Positions 48,966 to 57,807 of a stretch of 64,000 nucleotides of DNA are shown in pieces (the first letter of the stretch is position 1; each line of letters opens with the position of its first letter). The stretch is from Thiopseudomonas denitrificans. Its GTDB lineage: Bacteria > Pseudomonadota > Gammaproteobacteria > Pseudomonadales > Pseudomonadaceae. The DNA lies in the NCBI RefSeq assembly GCF_002866065.1, contig NZ_LNJZ01000003.1, positions 62,001-126,000 on the forward strand, given 5' to 3'. A program made the translations under genes and the position numbers. The notes under the pieces were generated by a model, which had not been told where the DNA came from, ran no database searches, and saw only the letters and a list, made by a program, of their open reading frames with translations.

Positions 48966-50276
48966 TTGAATTTCACCATTGTCAAGGAGCTGCGCCGGCT
49001 GACCTGGCTGTTGTTGCTTGCCGGGCTGGCCGCCTGGCTGTTGCGCAGCCTGTGGCCGCTGCTGGTCGTACTGGCGGGTTATACCGCGTTCAACCTGTTG
49101 CAACTGGTACGCCTGAACCGCTGGCTGCTGCAATATCCGGCCGACTGGGAACCACCGGAGAGCAGCGGTGCCTGGGGCGATCTGTTCAACAGTTTGTATC
49201 GACTGCTGCGTAAGGAAAACCTGGCCCGCGACGAGCTGGGCCAGCTGATCCGCCGTACCGAAAATTCCATGTCGGCGCTGCGTGACGGTGTGGTGGTGCT
49301 GGATCGCCGCCAGCAGCTGGAAACCTGGAACCAGGCTGCCGCCCAGGCGCTGGGCCTGCGCATGGCCAGCGATCGCGGCCAGGCACTGACCAATCTGGTG
49401 CGTCATCCGGCGCTCAGTGCCTACCTACAGGGCAATGATTTCAGCCAGCCGTTGTGCCTGCCGGCTCCCACCGGCAAGGAGCGCCTGCTGGAATACAGCA
49501 TCACCCGCTTTGGTGCAGGCGAGTACCTGATCCTGATTCGTGATGTGACCCGTCTGCACCGGCTGGAACAGATGCGCAAGGACTTTGTTGCCAATGTCAG
49601 CCACGAGCTGAAGACCCCGCTGACGGTGTTCAAAGGCTATCTGGAAACCTTGATCGAAACCGTACCCGCAGAGCAGGCGGCACTGCACCGCGCCTTGCAA
49701 CACATGGGGGCACAAAGCGAGCGCATGGAGCTGTTGATCCGTGACCTGCTGCTGCTGTCACGGCTGGAAAACACCGAAACCCGCAATGATCCGCAGCCGG
49801 TAGCGGTGGCCGGGCTTGTGCAGGGGCTGGTGGATGGTCTTGATCTGCTGATCCGCAATAAAGGCCAGCAGGTGCGGCTGGAAATTCCGCCTGACTTGCA
49901 CCTGCAGGGTGACGAGACCGAGCTGGCCAGTGCCTTTGGCAATCTGCTGGCCAATGCCGTGCATTATAGCGGCCAGGACGCATGCATTCATGTGCACTGG
50001 CAGCCGGATGCAGGCGAGGGCGCAGGTGGCCGGCTGATCTTTGATGATACCGGTCCCGGCATTGCCGCCCATCACCTGCCACGCCTGACCGAACGTTTCT
50101 ACCGGCCTGACGCCAGCCGCGTGACGGCCACCGGTGGCACCGGGCTTGGGCTGGCCATCGTCAAGCATGTGTTGTTGCGCCACAACGGACAGCTGGAAAT
50201 CGACAGCACCCCGGGTCAGGGCAGCCGCTTCGCCTGCCGCTTTGAGATGCAGGGTGACCTGGCCGGGTCTGGCTGA
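48966..50276 (+). CDS. phoR: Phosphate regulon sensor kinase PhoR
   Basis: A 436-residue kinase with an N-terminal membrane hairpin (about 12-45), a basic linker, a PAS domain (about 95-195, DGVVVLDRRQQLETWNQAA), phospho-acceptor His213 (NVSHELKTPLTVFKGYLETL) and the ATPase motifs (FGNLLANAVHYS, DDTGPGI, GGTGLGLAIVKHVL). The start is a TTG at 48966 (Leu-Asn-Phe-Thr frame), with AGGAG at the end of phoB; no in-frame ATG or GTG fits. It senses phosphate through the Pst/PhoU complex, not encoded here. Its stop abuts the convergent DsrE-like gene. Confidence 0.95.
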   Translation: MNFTIVKELRRLTWLLLLAGLAAWLLRSLWPLLVVLAGYTAFNLLQLVRLNRWLLQYPADWEPPESSGAWGDLFNSLYRLLRKENLARDELGQLIRRTENSMSALRDGVVVLDRRQQLETWNQAAAQALGLRMASDRGQALTNLVRHPALSAYLQGNDFSQPLCLPAPTGKERLLEYSITRFGAGEYLILIRDVTRLHRLEQMRKDFVANVSHELKTPLTVFKGYLETLIETVPAEQAALHRALQHMGAQSERMELLIRDLLLLSRLENTETRNDPQPVAVAGLVQGLVDGLDLLIRNKGQQVRLEIPPDLHLQGDETELASAFGNLLANAVHYSGQDACIHVHWQPDAGEGAGGRLIFDDTGPGIAAHHLPRLTERFYRPDASRVTATGGTGLGLAIVKHVLLRHNGQLEIDSTPGQGSRFACRFEMQGDLAGSG

Positions 50277-50702
50277 TCAGAAGCCTATGACTTTTCGCTG
50301 CGGTTCAAGCAGGCGGGCAGCCATGTCTGCCGGTTTGGCCGGGGTGATGCCGGCACGCAGGTCGTCTGCCGTCTTGCCGTTATTGGGCAAGTAGAGGGCA
50401 CAGACCGAGGCGGTGGCACCTTTCTTGATGGCAGCATCCAGCAGCTGCACCGGGGTGACGTTGTTCGGCTTGAGTGCTTCGCCGGTCGCGTTTTTCAGTG
50501 CCATGTCACCGGCCGTGTCACACAGCAGGATATCAACTTGCGCGCCTTGTTCCTGCATCTGGTTGGCCAGTACCATGGCCATGCCCTGGCTCATCGGGCT
50601 GGCGGAAGTCAGGGAAACGGTAACTTGCTGTGGCTCGGCGGCCAGTGCGCTGGAAGCCGCCAGGGCCAGGCCGAGGCCCAGTGCGAATACGGTTTTTGTC
50701 AT
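50277..50702 (-). CDS. Exported DsrE-family protein
   Basis: A 141-residue precursor with a signal peptide (cleavage near ALA-A, residue 21) and a DsrE/DsrF-like fold: QVTVSLTSASPMSQGMAMVLANQMQEQGAQVDILLCDTAG. Two cysteines (ILLCD and SVCALY) lie at positions where DsrE-type proteins carry active thiols. Exported DsrE proteins occur with sulfur-oxidation genes, but here it is 45 kb from the fcc operon. The function is unknown. Its stop is directly adjacent to the phoR stop. Confidence 0.75.
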   Translation of the reverse strand: MTKTVFALGLGLALAASSALAAEPQQVTVSLTSASPMSQGMAMVLANQMQEQGAQVDILLCDTAGDMALKNATGEALKPNNVTPVQLLDAAIKKGATASVCALYLPNNGKTADDLRAGITPAKPADMAARLLEPQRKVIGF

Positions 50703-50816
50703 GTTGGCTCTCCGGTTCGGGACGTGGGAAAGCCAAAAGATATATCGTTTAATAAACAAAGTCTTGCGACATTTTGCCGCAGGCGGGCCGTGCATGACGC
50801 CCGCAGGAGGGAAAGG

Positions 50817-50845
50817 CCGGCCTGTCCGATGGCCGGACAGGCCGG
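50817..50845 (-). terminator. Strong hairpin downstream of aspartokinase
   Basis: CCGGCCTGTCCG pairs perfectly with CGGACAGGCCGG around a 5-nt loop. On the minus strand it is followed by CTTTCCCTCC, a poor T-tract, so it is only a possible terminator. Confidence 0.5.
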
Positions 50846-50857
50846 AGCCTGCAGGTC

Positions 50858-52297
50858 TCAGACCGCCTGATTGATGACGCCGTTGTAGTTTTCCGGCTCG
50901 ATCAGGGCGCGGTGCAGGGCCTTGATGGCGCTATCGTAATCGCTTTCCTGGACCACGATCTGCACCTCGACCTGGCGAATGGTCTGCTGTAGCGCCTGTA
51001 CGCTGATGCCGGCATCGGCCAGCGCAGTGGCGATCTTGGCCAGAATGCCCTTTACCTTCATGTTGGAGCCGATGGCGGAGACGATGGCCACGTTGTGTAC
51101 TGTCACCTCGGCCTTGTCATAGTGCTCCTCGATCAGGCGGGCGGCGCGATTGATGATCTTGCGCGAGCCCGAGCAGAAATAGGTAATGCTGTTGGCATCG
51201 CGCGACTTGTTGACCATGTAGATGCGCAGCTGCTTGATGATGTTGGTGATCTGGGTGTCGTAATCGGGGTCGCCAAGCATTTCCTGGTCGAACACCTCGA
51301 TGCCGAAAACGTCCTTGCGCCCGGCAATGATCTCTACCCGGGGTATTTCGCTGGAGTAGCTCTGGCAAATCAGGGTGCCGGCGTGTTCCGGCTCGAAGGC
51401 ATTCTTGATGCGCAGCTCGACACCGGCGCGGCGCAGTGTGCGGCCGGCACGGGGGTGGATTGCCTCCATGCCCAGGTTGGACAGCTGGTCGGCAACGTCA
51501 TAGTTGGTCATGCCGATGGTCACTACCTTGTCATGGCCGACCAGGTTGGGGTCGGCGGTGCTCAGGTGGAATTCCTTGTGGATGATCGCCTCTTTGGCGC
51601 CGGTAGCGGCCGCGATCTGGGCGAAGGTGATCTCGGTATAGCCACGGTCGAAGGTGTTCATCAGGCCTTCGCGACAGTGGGTGTAGCCCGGGGCAACCAC
51701 CAGCTCGCTGGCGAAGTCGAAGTTCTTGAAGTGTTCGGTGATGGTGTCTTCGAAGCTCAACGGTGCGCGGCTTTGTTGCCAGCCAGTGAGGTCGGCAAAG
51801 CGGGCGTTGATGCCGCGCAGCTTGAGCGCCAGCACGGTGTTGAAGGCGCTGTGCGCCTCGCCCAGTGACGCCAGCATCTCGCGTACCTTCATCAGGTGTT
51901 CGGCCAGCTGGAAGTGCCCGTAATGGCACAGCTGCTGCAGGCTGCGCATGACGTGGGTGCAGTCGTCGATGCGGCCATTGATGAACTGGTTGGCCTGCTG
52001 CAGGGCATGGCTGTTGTCGCCGAAGATCTCCGCGTTCTTGGCCAGCATGGCCTCGCGCACGGCTTCCAGCGCCTTTTGCCAGGCTTCGTCGCTGCTGGCT
52101 TCGGCAAAGCGCTGGTAGACGCCGGGTTCGCCGGTTTTCTTGTGCTCCAGCAGCTGGTTGGTCATGCCGCTGTAAGCGGAAACGACAAAAATGCGCTGAT
52201 AGACCCCGTGCTCCGGGTGTTCGGTCAGGAAAATATTGTTCAGTACTTCCGAAAAGCTGCTCATGGAAGTGCCGCCGATTTTTTCTACGCTGTGCAT
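50858..52297 (-). CDS. Aspartate kinase, Ask_Ect type
   Basis: A 479-residue enzyme phosphorylating aspartate. The start VEKIGGTSMSSFSEVLNNI (about 4-22) and the sequence FVVSAYSGMTNQLLEHKK are characteristic of the Ask_Ect form found in ectoine gene clusters; it is longer than the usual 412-residue pseudomonad LysC. The kinase domain is about 1-330 and ACT repeats lie near 390-475 (VSAIGSNMKVKGILAKIATALADAGISVQAL). No ectABC genes are nearby. The ATG at 52297 is chosen; 74 upstream open residues are Cys/His-rich and unlikely. Confidence 0.87.
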   Translation of the reverse strand: MHSVEKIGGTSMSSFSEVLNNIFLTEHPEHGVYQRIFVVSAYSGMTNQLLEHKKTGEPGVYQRFAEASSDEAWQKALEAVREAMLAKNAEIFGDNSHALQQANQFINGRIDDCTHVMRSLQQLCHYGHFQLAEHLMKVREMLASLGEAHSAFNTVLALKLRGINARFADLTGWQQSRAPLSFEDTITEHFKNFDFASELVVAPGYTHCREGLMNTFDRGYTEITFAQIAAATGAKEAIIHKEFHLSTADPNLVGHDKVVTIGMTNYDVADQLSNLGMEAIHPRAGRTLRRAGVELRIKNAFEPEHAGTLICQSYSSEIPRVEIIAGRKDVFGIEVFDQEMLGDPDYDTQITNIIKQLRIYMVNKSRDANSITYFCSGSRKIINRAARLIEEHYDKAEVTVHNVAIVSAIGSNMKVKGILAKIATALADAGISVQALQQTIRQVEVQIVVQESDYDSAIKALHRALIEPENYNGVINQAV

Positions 52298-52436
52298 GAA
52301 AGAAGGCCTGCTGGAGATGGAATCAGATTGCGTGCATCCTGCACGCGGCCGGTAATTATGATTTATGCCGTGATGATGTGCAAATGCGGCCTGTTTCACG
52401 CCTTGACGCTCCGGTGACGCACTGCAATGCCCCAAG

Positions 52437-53465
52437 CTAGAAAGGCAATCCCTGCGGCAGGGCCTGTGGTTCGTGTCGCCAGCCGGGCACGCCTTCGCGG
52501 ATGCGCCGTGAATAGTCACTGCGCCCGGCGGCAGCCAGCGAGCGCTGATTGATATGGCCCAGTTCGCGCAGTTCGTCGAGCCCGAAGCCTTCGATCAGGC
52601 CGTGCTGCTCCTGGATATAGGAGGGCAGGTAGCCGGTCAGCAGCAGGCGCGGGTCCAGCGGCAGGCCGCCGGTCACCTGCTGCAGCATGGTATACACCAG
52701 CGTGGTGCAATTGACGGTAATGGTATTGTAGAAACGCGGTGTCTTTGCCAGTGCATTGGCTTGCTCGACATAGGCCAGGAACAGCGCACGACGGACCTGG
52801 GCCGGCATGGCTATGCGATACAGGTAGGCGTCCTCGCCGCGCACGTTGGGGCGCACAGCCACCGCATCACGCTCGTCGGTAGCGAGAATGCTCAGCTCGA
52901 ACTGTTTGAAGAAACCGCCCAGTTCGGAAAACTCCTCGTCCTTTTCCTTGCGGATTTCCACGCTGAAGGTGACGAACTGGCCGCCATCAAAGCCGAATGA
53001 CACCAGCACGTGGGCAATGCTGTCCATGCCCCAGTGCGAGCTGATCATGTCCACCGAGCGCAGGCGCTGCAGGTCGTATTCGCGGCTTTCCCAGCGGATG
53101 TCGTAGTCGTTGTCCGAGCGCCAGGCAAAGTTGCGCACGTTGTGCAGGGTCACCCGGTTGCCATTGATATCGCCGGTGGTCATGCGGGCCACTTCGTCGG
53201 CCCATTCACGCTCATGCAAGGGCTGGATATCGCCCCACCACAGCAAAAGCTCACCGTGCAACACAAGGTAGAGTATCAGCCCGGTTTTCCAGTAGCCGCG
53301 CCACAGCAGGTACAGGGCGTAAAAGCCCAGGCCGGCCCAGGTCAGCTGGATGAAGGTGTTCTGTGCCGGGTTGAACGGCAGCTGAAAATGCAGGGCCAGC
53401 AGGCCCCAGACTGCCGCCGGCAGGATTAGCAGGCTCAGCAGCAGGCGCAGGCTCCAGTGCAGCAT
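52437..53465 (-). CDS. DUF4105 membrane protein
   Basis: A 342-residue protein with three N-terminal hydrophobic segments (about 5-28, 40-58 and 60-78) and a DUF4105 domain (about 110-300) containing HVLVSFGFDGGQFVTFSVEIRKEKDE and the late NTITVNCTTLVYTML with its conserved Asn-Cys. The family resembles papain-like NlpC/P60-type folds, with Cys and His as possible catalytic residues (inference). It shares one base with the upstream lipoprotein hydrolase gene (TGATG), so the two proteins are co-translated. Confidence 0.82.
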   Translation of the reverse strand: MLHWSLRLLLSLLILPAAVWGLLALHFQLPFNPAQNTFIQLTWAGLGFYALYLLWRGYWKTGLILYLVLHGELLLWWGDIQPLHEREWADEVARMTTGDINGNRVTLHNVRNFAWRSDNDYDIRWESREYDLQRLRSVDMISSHWGMDSIAHVLVSFGFDGGQFVTFSVEIRKEKDEEFSELGGFFKQFELSILATDERDAVAVRPNVRGEDAYLYRIAMPAQVRRALFLAYVEQANALAKTPRFYNTITVNCTTLVYTMLQQVTGGLPLDPRLLLTGYLPSYIQEQHGLIEGFGLDELRELGHINQRSLAAAGRSDYSRRIREGVPGWRHEPQALPQGLPF

Positions 53466-55405
53466 CAGGGAGCCTCCGCCAGTGCCGGCGTGGTCTGCAA
53501 ATGTTCATGCAGGATGCGGCGGACCTCCAGGATAGCCTCGGGAGTTTCCTGCACGCTGTGCCAGGAGTGGATCACCTTCTCTGAACGAGCCCCTTCAAGG
53601 TGGGCGCTCTGGTAGGGCACCACGCCGTCACTGGACTGCAACAGCGGGATTTTCAGTTTGTCGTGGCCAATAATCGAGTGATACGGCAAGCCATCGGCGA
53701 TGGGCAGTCCTGCAGTGGCGCGGATGAAGGGGTCGCGGTTGCTGAGGTTGTCGATGCTGTTGAAGCCGCGAACCACCGGTGTGGCGTTGGCAGAAGAAGG
53801 GTCAACCAGCAGCTGGGCGATTTCCGTCATGCGGCCGAGCATGGAAAAGGGCAGCTTGATCAGGTTGGCGGTCCAGCGCGCCAGCCGGTATTCGGCCACC
53901 GGTGTGCCGCGATGCGGGGCGGCAATGAATATCGCCCGGCGTGCCTGGGGCATCGGCTTGAACCAGGCATAGGGTTCGAGTGCCTTGCGGACACGCGCCT
54001 TGCGCTGACCGTCGAGCTGGTAGCGGTCAACCACTTCCTGCCAGAGCTGGTCGCCGGAATCGGAAACCATCAGGCGTGACAGCACCCCGCCCATGCTGTG
54101 TCCGATCAGCACCAGGTCCTGTGTGGCGCGGTGTTGGCCGCGCGGGTCGAGCGAGCTGATGGTGTCCTGCAAAGCCTGGCGGATCAGGGCATGGTTGAGG
54201 GCAATGGGAGCGTTGGTCGGATAGTAGACCTGCCAGATCTGGTAGTTCTGGCGCAAGGATTCGTCGCCGAGGATCTCGTTGGCCACGTTGATCCAGGCTT
54301 CCGGGCTGCTGGCCAGGCCATGCAGCAGGACAATGATGCGCCGGCGCGGGTCATAGGGCTGCATCAGGTAGACGTGCGGCTGTTCGAGAATCTCGCCACG
54401 GCCGATCAGTGTCAGCAGCGACTGGTTGGCAAAACCGGAGCGGGCCAGCCACAGCCCGTAGCCGGAGGTGAAGTTAGCCGCCAGCGGCACATACTGCCCG
54501 GCCAGGGTGACATGGTCCAGGCGGTAGGGGTCGAAGCCCATCAGCTCGGTGGTACGGGTGGCCAGCACCTCTTCCAGGCTGTCGCCGGGAAAGCGCAGCA
54601 CCAGCGTCAGTGCCGGAAACGGAGTTTCACTGTAGGCCTGTTCGCTGCTCTGGCTGGTGACCACCTTTTTCGCCATCACTGCCACCAGCTCTGCACCGAT
54701 GCCGTCACGCCGGTACTGGTTGCGCAAGCCCTTGAAGGTCAGCGAGGCGGCGGGTACCAGCTGCTGGGGCAGCTGCTGGTCACGCGACAGGCGCAGGTTC
54801 TTCAGCTTGCCGCTGATGTGCCAGCCATCGGCATTGATGTTGAAGTTGCCGAAGCGGTCGAGGCTGCCACGCAGCTCCTGCTGCTTTTCGTCGAACAGGC
54901 GGGTGACAGCCTGCTGGACGGAGTAGTTGTAGTAGTCGCGTACCTGGGTCTGACGGTCTTCCAGGGCCCGCTCGCTGGCGGTGCGCTCGGAAAAGAACAG
55001 GTAGGCGTAGGCATGGCGGGCCGATTGTAGCCAGGCATGCAGGCTGTCCCGGTGTTGCCGGTCTGCCGGCTCGCTTGTGGCGGCTGTTCCGTTGATGGCC
55101 TGCTGCAGCCAGAGTTCGGCCAGGGCGGCGGTACGCTGTTCGGCATCCAGTCCGTTGCTGTTGCTCAGCTGTTCATGGCAGATTTCGATCTGCTTGCTGC
55201 AGGCAGCTACATCCAGCCCCAGCACTTGCAGGGCGGCATGGGTGGACGGGCTCAGCTCGCCGGTGGTGAGGATGTCGCCACGACGCTGGGACATGTAATC
55301 GGTGGTGCTGACACTGACGGTCTTGACGCCGGCGCAGCCGGACAGCACCAGCAGCAACGATAGCAGCAGTGAGTGGAGTGACCGGTAAAACAGGGAAGAA
55401 AGCAT
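53465..55405 (-). CDS. Lipoprotein alpha/beta hydrolase
   Basis: A 646-residue outer- or inner-membrane lipoprotein: lipobox LVLSGC with Cys24 and no Asp at +2. Residues 40-350 are of unknown fold; the C-terminal region (about 350-640) is an alpha/beta hydrolase with IVLLHGLASSPEAW, the nucleophile elbow GHSMGG and a late His in VIHSWHSVQ. It may be an esterase or phospholipase acting in the periplasm. It is co-transcribed with the DUF4105 gene. Substrate unknown. Confidence 0.85.
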   Translation of the reverse strand: MLSSLFYRSLHSLLLSLLLVLSGCAGVKTVSVSTTDYMSQRRGDILTTGELSPSTHAALQVLGLDVAACSKQIEICHEQLSNSNGLDAEQRTAALAELWLQQAINGTAATSEPADRQHRDSLHAWLQSARHAYAYLFFSERTASERALEDRQTQVRDYYNYSVQQAVTRLFDEKQQELRGSLDRFGNFNINADGWHISGKLKNLRLSRDQQLPQQLVPAASLTFKGLRNQYRRDGIGAELVAVMAKKVVTSQSSEQAYSETPFPALTLVLRFPGDSLEEVLATRTTELMGFDPYRLDHVTLAGQYVPLAANFTSGYGLWLARSGFANQSLLTLIGRGEILEQPHVYLMQPYDPRRRIIVLLHGLASSPEAWINVANEILGDESLRQNYQIWQVYYPTNAPIALNHALIRQALQDTISSLDPRGQHRATQDLVLIGHSMGGVLSRLMVSDSGDQLWQEVVDRYQLDGQRKARVRKALEPYAWFKPMPQARRAIFIAAPHRGTPVAEYRLARWTANLIKLPFSMLGRMTEIAQLLVDPSSANATPVVRGFNSIDNLSNRDPFIRATAGLPIADGLPYHSIIGHDKLKIPLLQSSDGVVPYQSAHLEGARSEKVIHSWHSVQETPEAILEVRRILHEHLQTTPALAEAP

Positions 55406-55574
55406 AGAAATGTGCTAAAACGAATGCCGGATCAAGCAGGCGGGGCAAAAAGCACTATTTTGCAGGGTCGCTGGCCGAAAGGCCAGAAACAGTATGCAGA
55501 ATATATTGAGCGGCGGATGGTGATCCGGTTCCGGATGGTGGTTGCTTGCATCCCGGCATGAGAGGAGAACAGCC

Positions 55575-56324
55575 ATGACAGATATTCCAGCGGCAGCAAA
55601 ACAGGCGGTGCGCCAGGCGCGGCATCTGGTGGTGTTTACCGGTGCTGGCGTGTCGGCAGAAAGCGGTGTGCATACCTTTCGTGATGCGCTGACCGGGCTT
55701 TGGGCACGCTTTGATCCGATGCAGCTGGCCACGCCTGAAGCGTTTTTGCGTGATCCGGCGCTGGTCTGGGGCTGGTACGAGTGGCGGCGCCAGCTCTTGC
55801 TGGGCGTGGAACCAAACCCGGCGCACCGCGCCATTGCCGGGCTGCAGCAGACTCTGCCCAGGGTTACCCTGATTACGCAAAATGTTGACGACCTGCATGA
55901 GCGGGCCGGCAGCCGGGATGTGCTGCACCTGCATGGCAGCATCTTTGCTCCGCGCTGCTTCGATTGTGGCCGGCCCCATGAATTTGCCGGCGCACCGGCA
56001 ATGGCCAGCGAGCAGGCACTGGAGCCGCCGCGCTGCAGTTCCTGTAACGGACGGGTACGCCCAGGGGTGGTCTGGTTTGGCGAAGCGTTACCCGAGGGCG
56101 CGTTGGATGCGGCATTTGCCGCTGCCGGCGACTGTGACTGCCTGCTGTCGATCGGTACCTCCGGTGTGGTACAACCTGCAGCGATGATTCCCGATCTGGC
56201 CGCCCGGAGGGGTGCCACGGTAATCCATGTCAATCCGGAGCCAATCTCTGTGGGCCGTGCCAATGAATACAGCCTGCAAGGGCCGGCCGGACAAATTTTG
56301 CCATTGCTGCTGACTAACGATTAA
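55575..56324 (+). CDS. cobB: NAD-dependent protein deacylase, sirtuin CobB
   Basis: A 249-residue sirtuin with NAD motifs FTGAGVSAESGVHTFR and TQNVDDLHERAG, catalytic His in LHLHGSIF and a zinc site of two cysteine pairs (CFDCG and CSSCNG). The Tyr-x-x-Arg pattern in WYEWRR marks desuccinylase-capable sirtuins such as E. coli CobB. It removes acetyl or succinyl groups from protein lysines in the cytoplasm. The ATG at 55575 follows GAGGAGA. yqhD follows after 11 nt. Confidence 0.94.
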   Translation: MTDIPAAAKQAVRQARHLVVFTGAGVSAESGVHTFRDALTGLWARFDPMQLATPEAFLRDPALVWGWYEWRRQLLLGVEPNPAHRAIAGLQQTLPRVTLITQNVDDLHERAGSRDVLHLHGSIFAPRCFDCGRPHEFAGAPAMASEQALEPPRCSSCNGRVRPGVVWFGEALPEGALDAAFAAAGDCDCLLSIGTSGVVQPAAMIPDLAARRGATVIHVNPEPISVGRANEYSLQGPAGQILPLLLTND

Positions 56325-56335
56325 AAGGTGTTTTT

Positions 56336-57493
56336 ATGCTCAGTCTCGATTTTTACAACCCGACACGCATCATTCTTGGCAAGGGCCGCATTGCCGAACT
56401 TGACCGGCATATAGCGGCGGATGCCCGCGTGCTGGTGCTGTATGGCGGCGGCAGCGTCGAGCGTAACGGCACGCTCGACGAGGTACGCCAGGCAATGGGT
56501 GAACGCCATGTGCAGTACTTTTCCGGTATCGAGCCCAACCCGGCCTATGAAACCCTGATGCAGGCGGTGGAGCTGATCCGCCGCGAACAGCTGGATTACC
56601 TGCTGGCAGTGGGCGGCGGCTCGGTGATTGACGGTACCAAGTTTGTTGCTGCTGCCGTCAATTTCGCCGGTGATCCCTGGCAGATACTGCTCAATGGCGG
56701 CGAGAACGTTACCGAAGCCTTGCCGCTGGCTTCGGTATTGACCCTGCCGGCAACCGGCTCGGAAATGAACAATGGTGCGGTGGTCACCCGTCTGGCCGAC
56801 AAGGCCAAGCTGCCCATGCACAGCGACCTGGTGTTTCCGCAATTTTCGGTGCTGGACCCGACCAAGACTTTCAGTCTGCCGGCCCGTCAGGTTGGCAACG
56901 GGGTGGTGGACTCCTTTGTACATGTCATCGAGCAGTACCTGACGGTGGTGGGCAACAACCCGCTGCAGGACCGCTTTGCCGAGGGCTTGCTGCAAACGCT
57001 GGTGGAGATTGGCGAGCAGGCGGTTAGCGAAACGGACAACGAGGAACTGCGTGCCAACCTGATGTGGGTGGCCTGTCTGGCCCTGAACGGCCTGATCGGG
57101 GCCGGCGTGCCGCAGGACTGGTCGACCCATTTGCTGGGCCATGAGCTGACCGCACTGTACGGGCTGGACCATGCGCAAACATTGGCGGTGGTGCTGCCGG
57201 CCATGCTGCAGGTACGCCGTGACGCCAAGCGGGACAAGCTGCTGCAATATGCGGCAAGGGTCTGGCAGCTGACGAGCGGCAGCGAGGAACAGCGCATTGA
57301 TGAAGCCATCAGGCGTACGCGGGCATTCTTCGAGGCGGTTGGCGTGCCGACCCGGCTGGCGGACTACGGACTGGATGCAGCCTGCATCGAGCCGGTGTTG
57401 CAGCAGCTGGAAGCCCATGGCATGACCACACTGGGCGAACACGGGGATATCACGCCGGAGGTTTGCCGCCAGGTGCTGGAGTTGGCCCTGTAA
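56336..57493 (+). CDS. yqhD: Iron-type alcohol dehydrogenase YqhD
   Basis: A 385-residue group III alcohol/aldehyde dehydrogenase. The cofactor motif is GGGSVIDGTKF, and the metal ligands appear in VVDSFVHVIEQYL (Asp, His) and WSTHLLGHELTALYGLDHAQTLA (His, His). YqhD reduces short and lipid-derived aldehydes with NADPH. It is in one unit with cobB. AAAAGGTG precedes the ATG. Confidence 0.93.
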   Translation: MLSLDFYNPTRIILGKGRIAELDRHIAADARVLVLYGGGSVERNGTLDEVRQAMGERHVQYFSGIEPNPAYETLMQAVELIRREQLDYLLAVGGGSVIDGTKFVAAAVNFAGDPWQILLNGGENVTEALPLASVLTLPATGSEMNNGAVVTRLADKAKLPMHSDLVFPQFSVLDPTKTFSLPARQVGNGVVDSFVHVIEQYLTVVGNNPLQDRFAEGLLQTLVEIGEQAVSETDNEELRANLMWVACLALNGLIGAGVPQDWSTHLLGHELTALYGLDHAQTLAVVLPAMLQVRRDAKRDKLLQYAARVWQLTSGSEEQRIDEAIRRTRAFFEAVGVPTRLADYGLDAACIEPVLQQLEAHGMTTLGEHGDITPEVCRQVLELAL

Positions 57494-57807
57494 TTTTGTT
57501 GGTCATGACGAATTGCGATCCTGTTTTGCGCATGTCATGAACGGACGCTTAACAACAGGCCTTTTAATGTCGGGGCAGCCTGCTGTCAGGTTGCCCTTTG
57601 CCAATGGGTAGCCTAGTATTCGCCCGCCGCATATGCGGTGTTACGAGATTTTGACGCTGTATGGAAAGTTCTTGTTTATGTCCTTCATGGACAACTTTGC
57701 ATAATTTGATACCTGCTTGCCGGCAGCTGCTGCCCGCCCTTTGATCATGCCCTGAGCCCTGCCTAGGGCGCGTTTCCGGGTGGCCAGTGCATGCCCCGGA
57801 GACTGAT
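57494..57807 (+). promoter_or_regulatory. 314-bp mgtE leader region
   Basis: No gene. It contains the palindrome CCGCATATGCGG (57627-57638), a hairpin AAAGTT...GTCC-TTCAT-GGAC-AACTTT (57665-57698) and GCCCT...AGGGC (about 57750-57770). Such a structured leader before a magnesium transporter could be regulatory; I do not recognise a known riboswitch. Confidence 0.45.

Noticed and set aside
57494-57807. M-box riboswitch
   Set aside because: None of the conserved M-box sequence blocks are recognisable.
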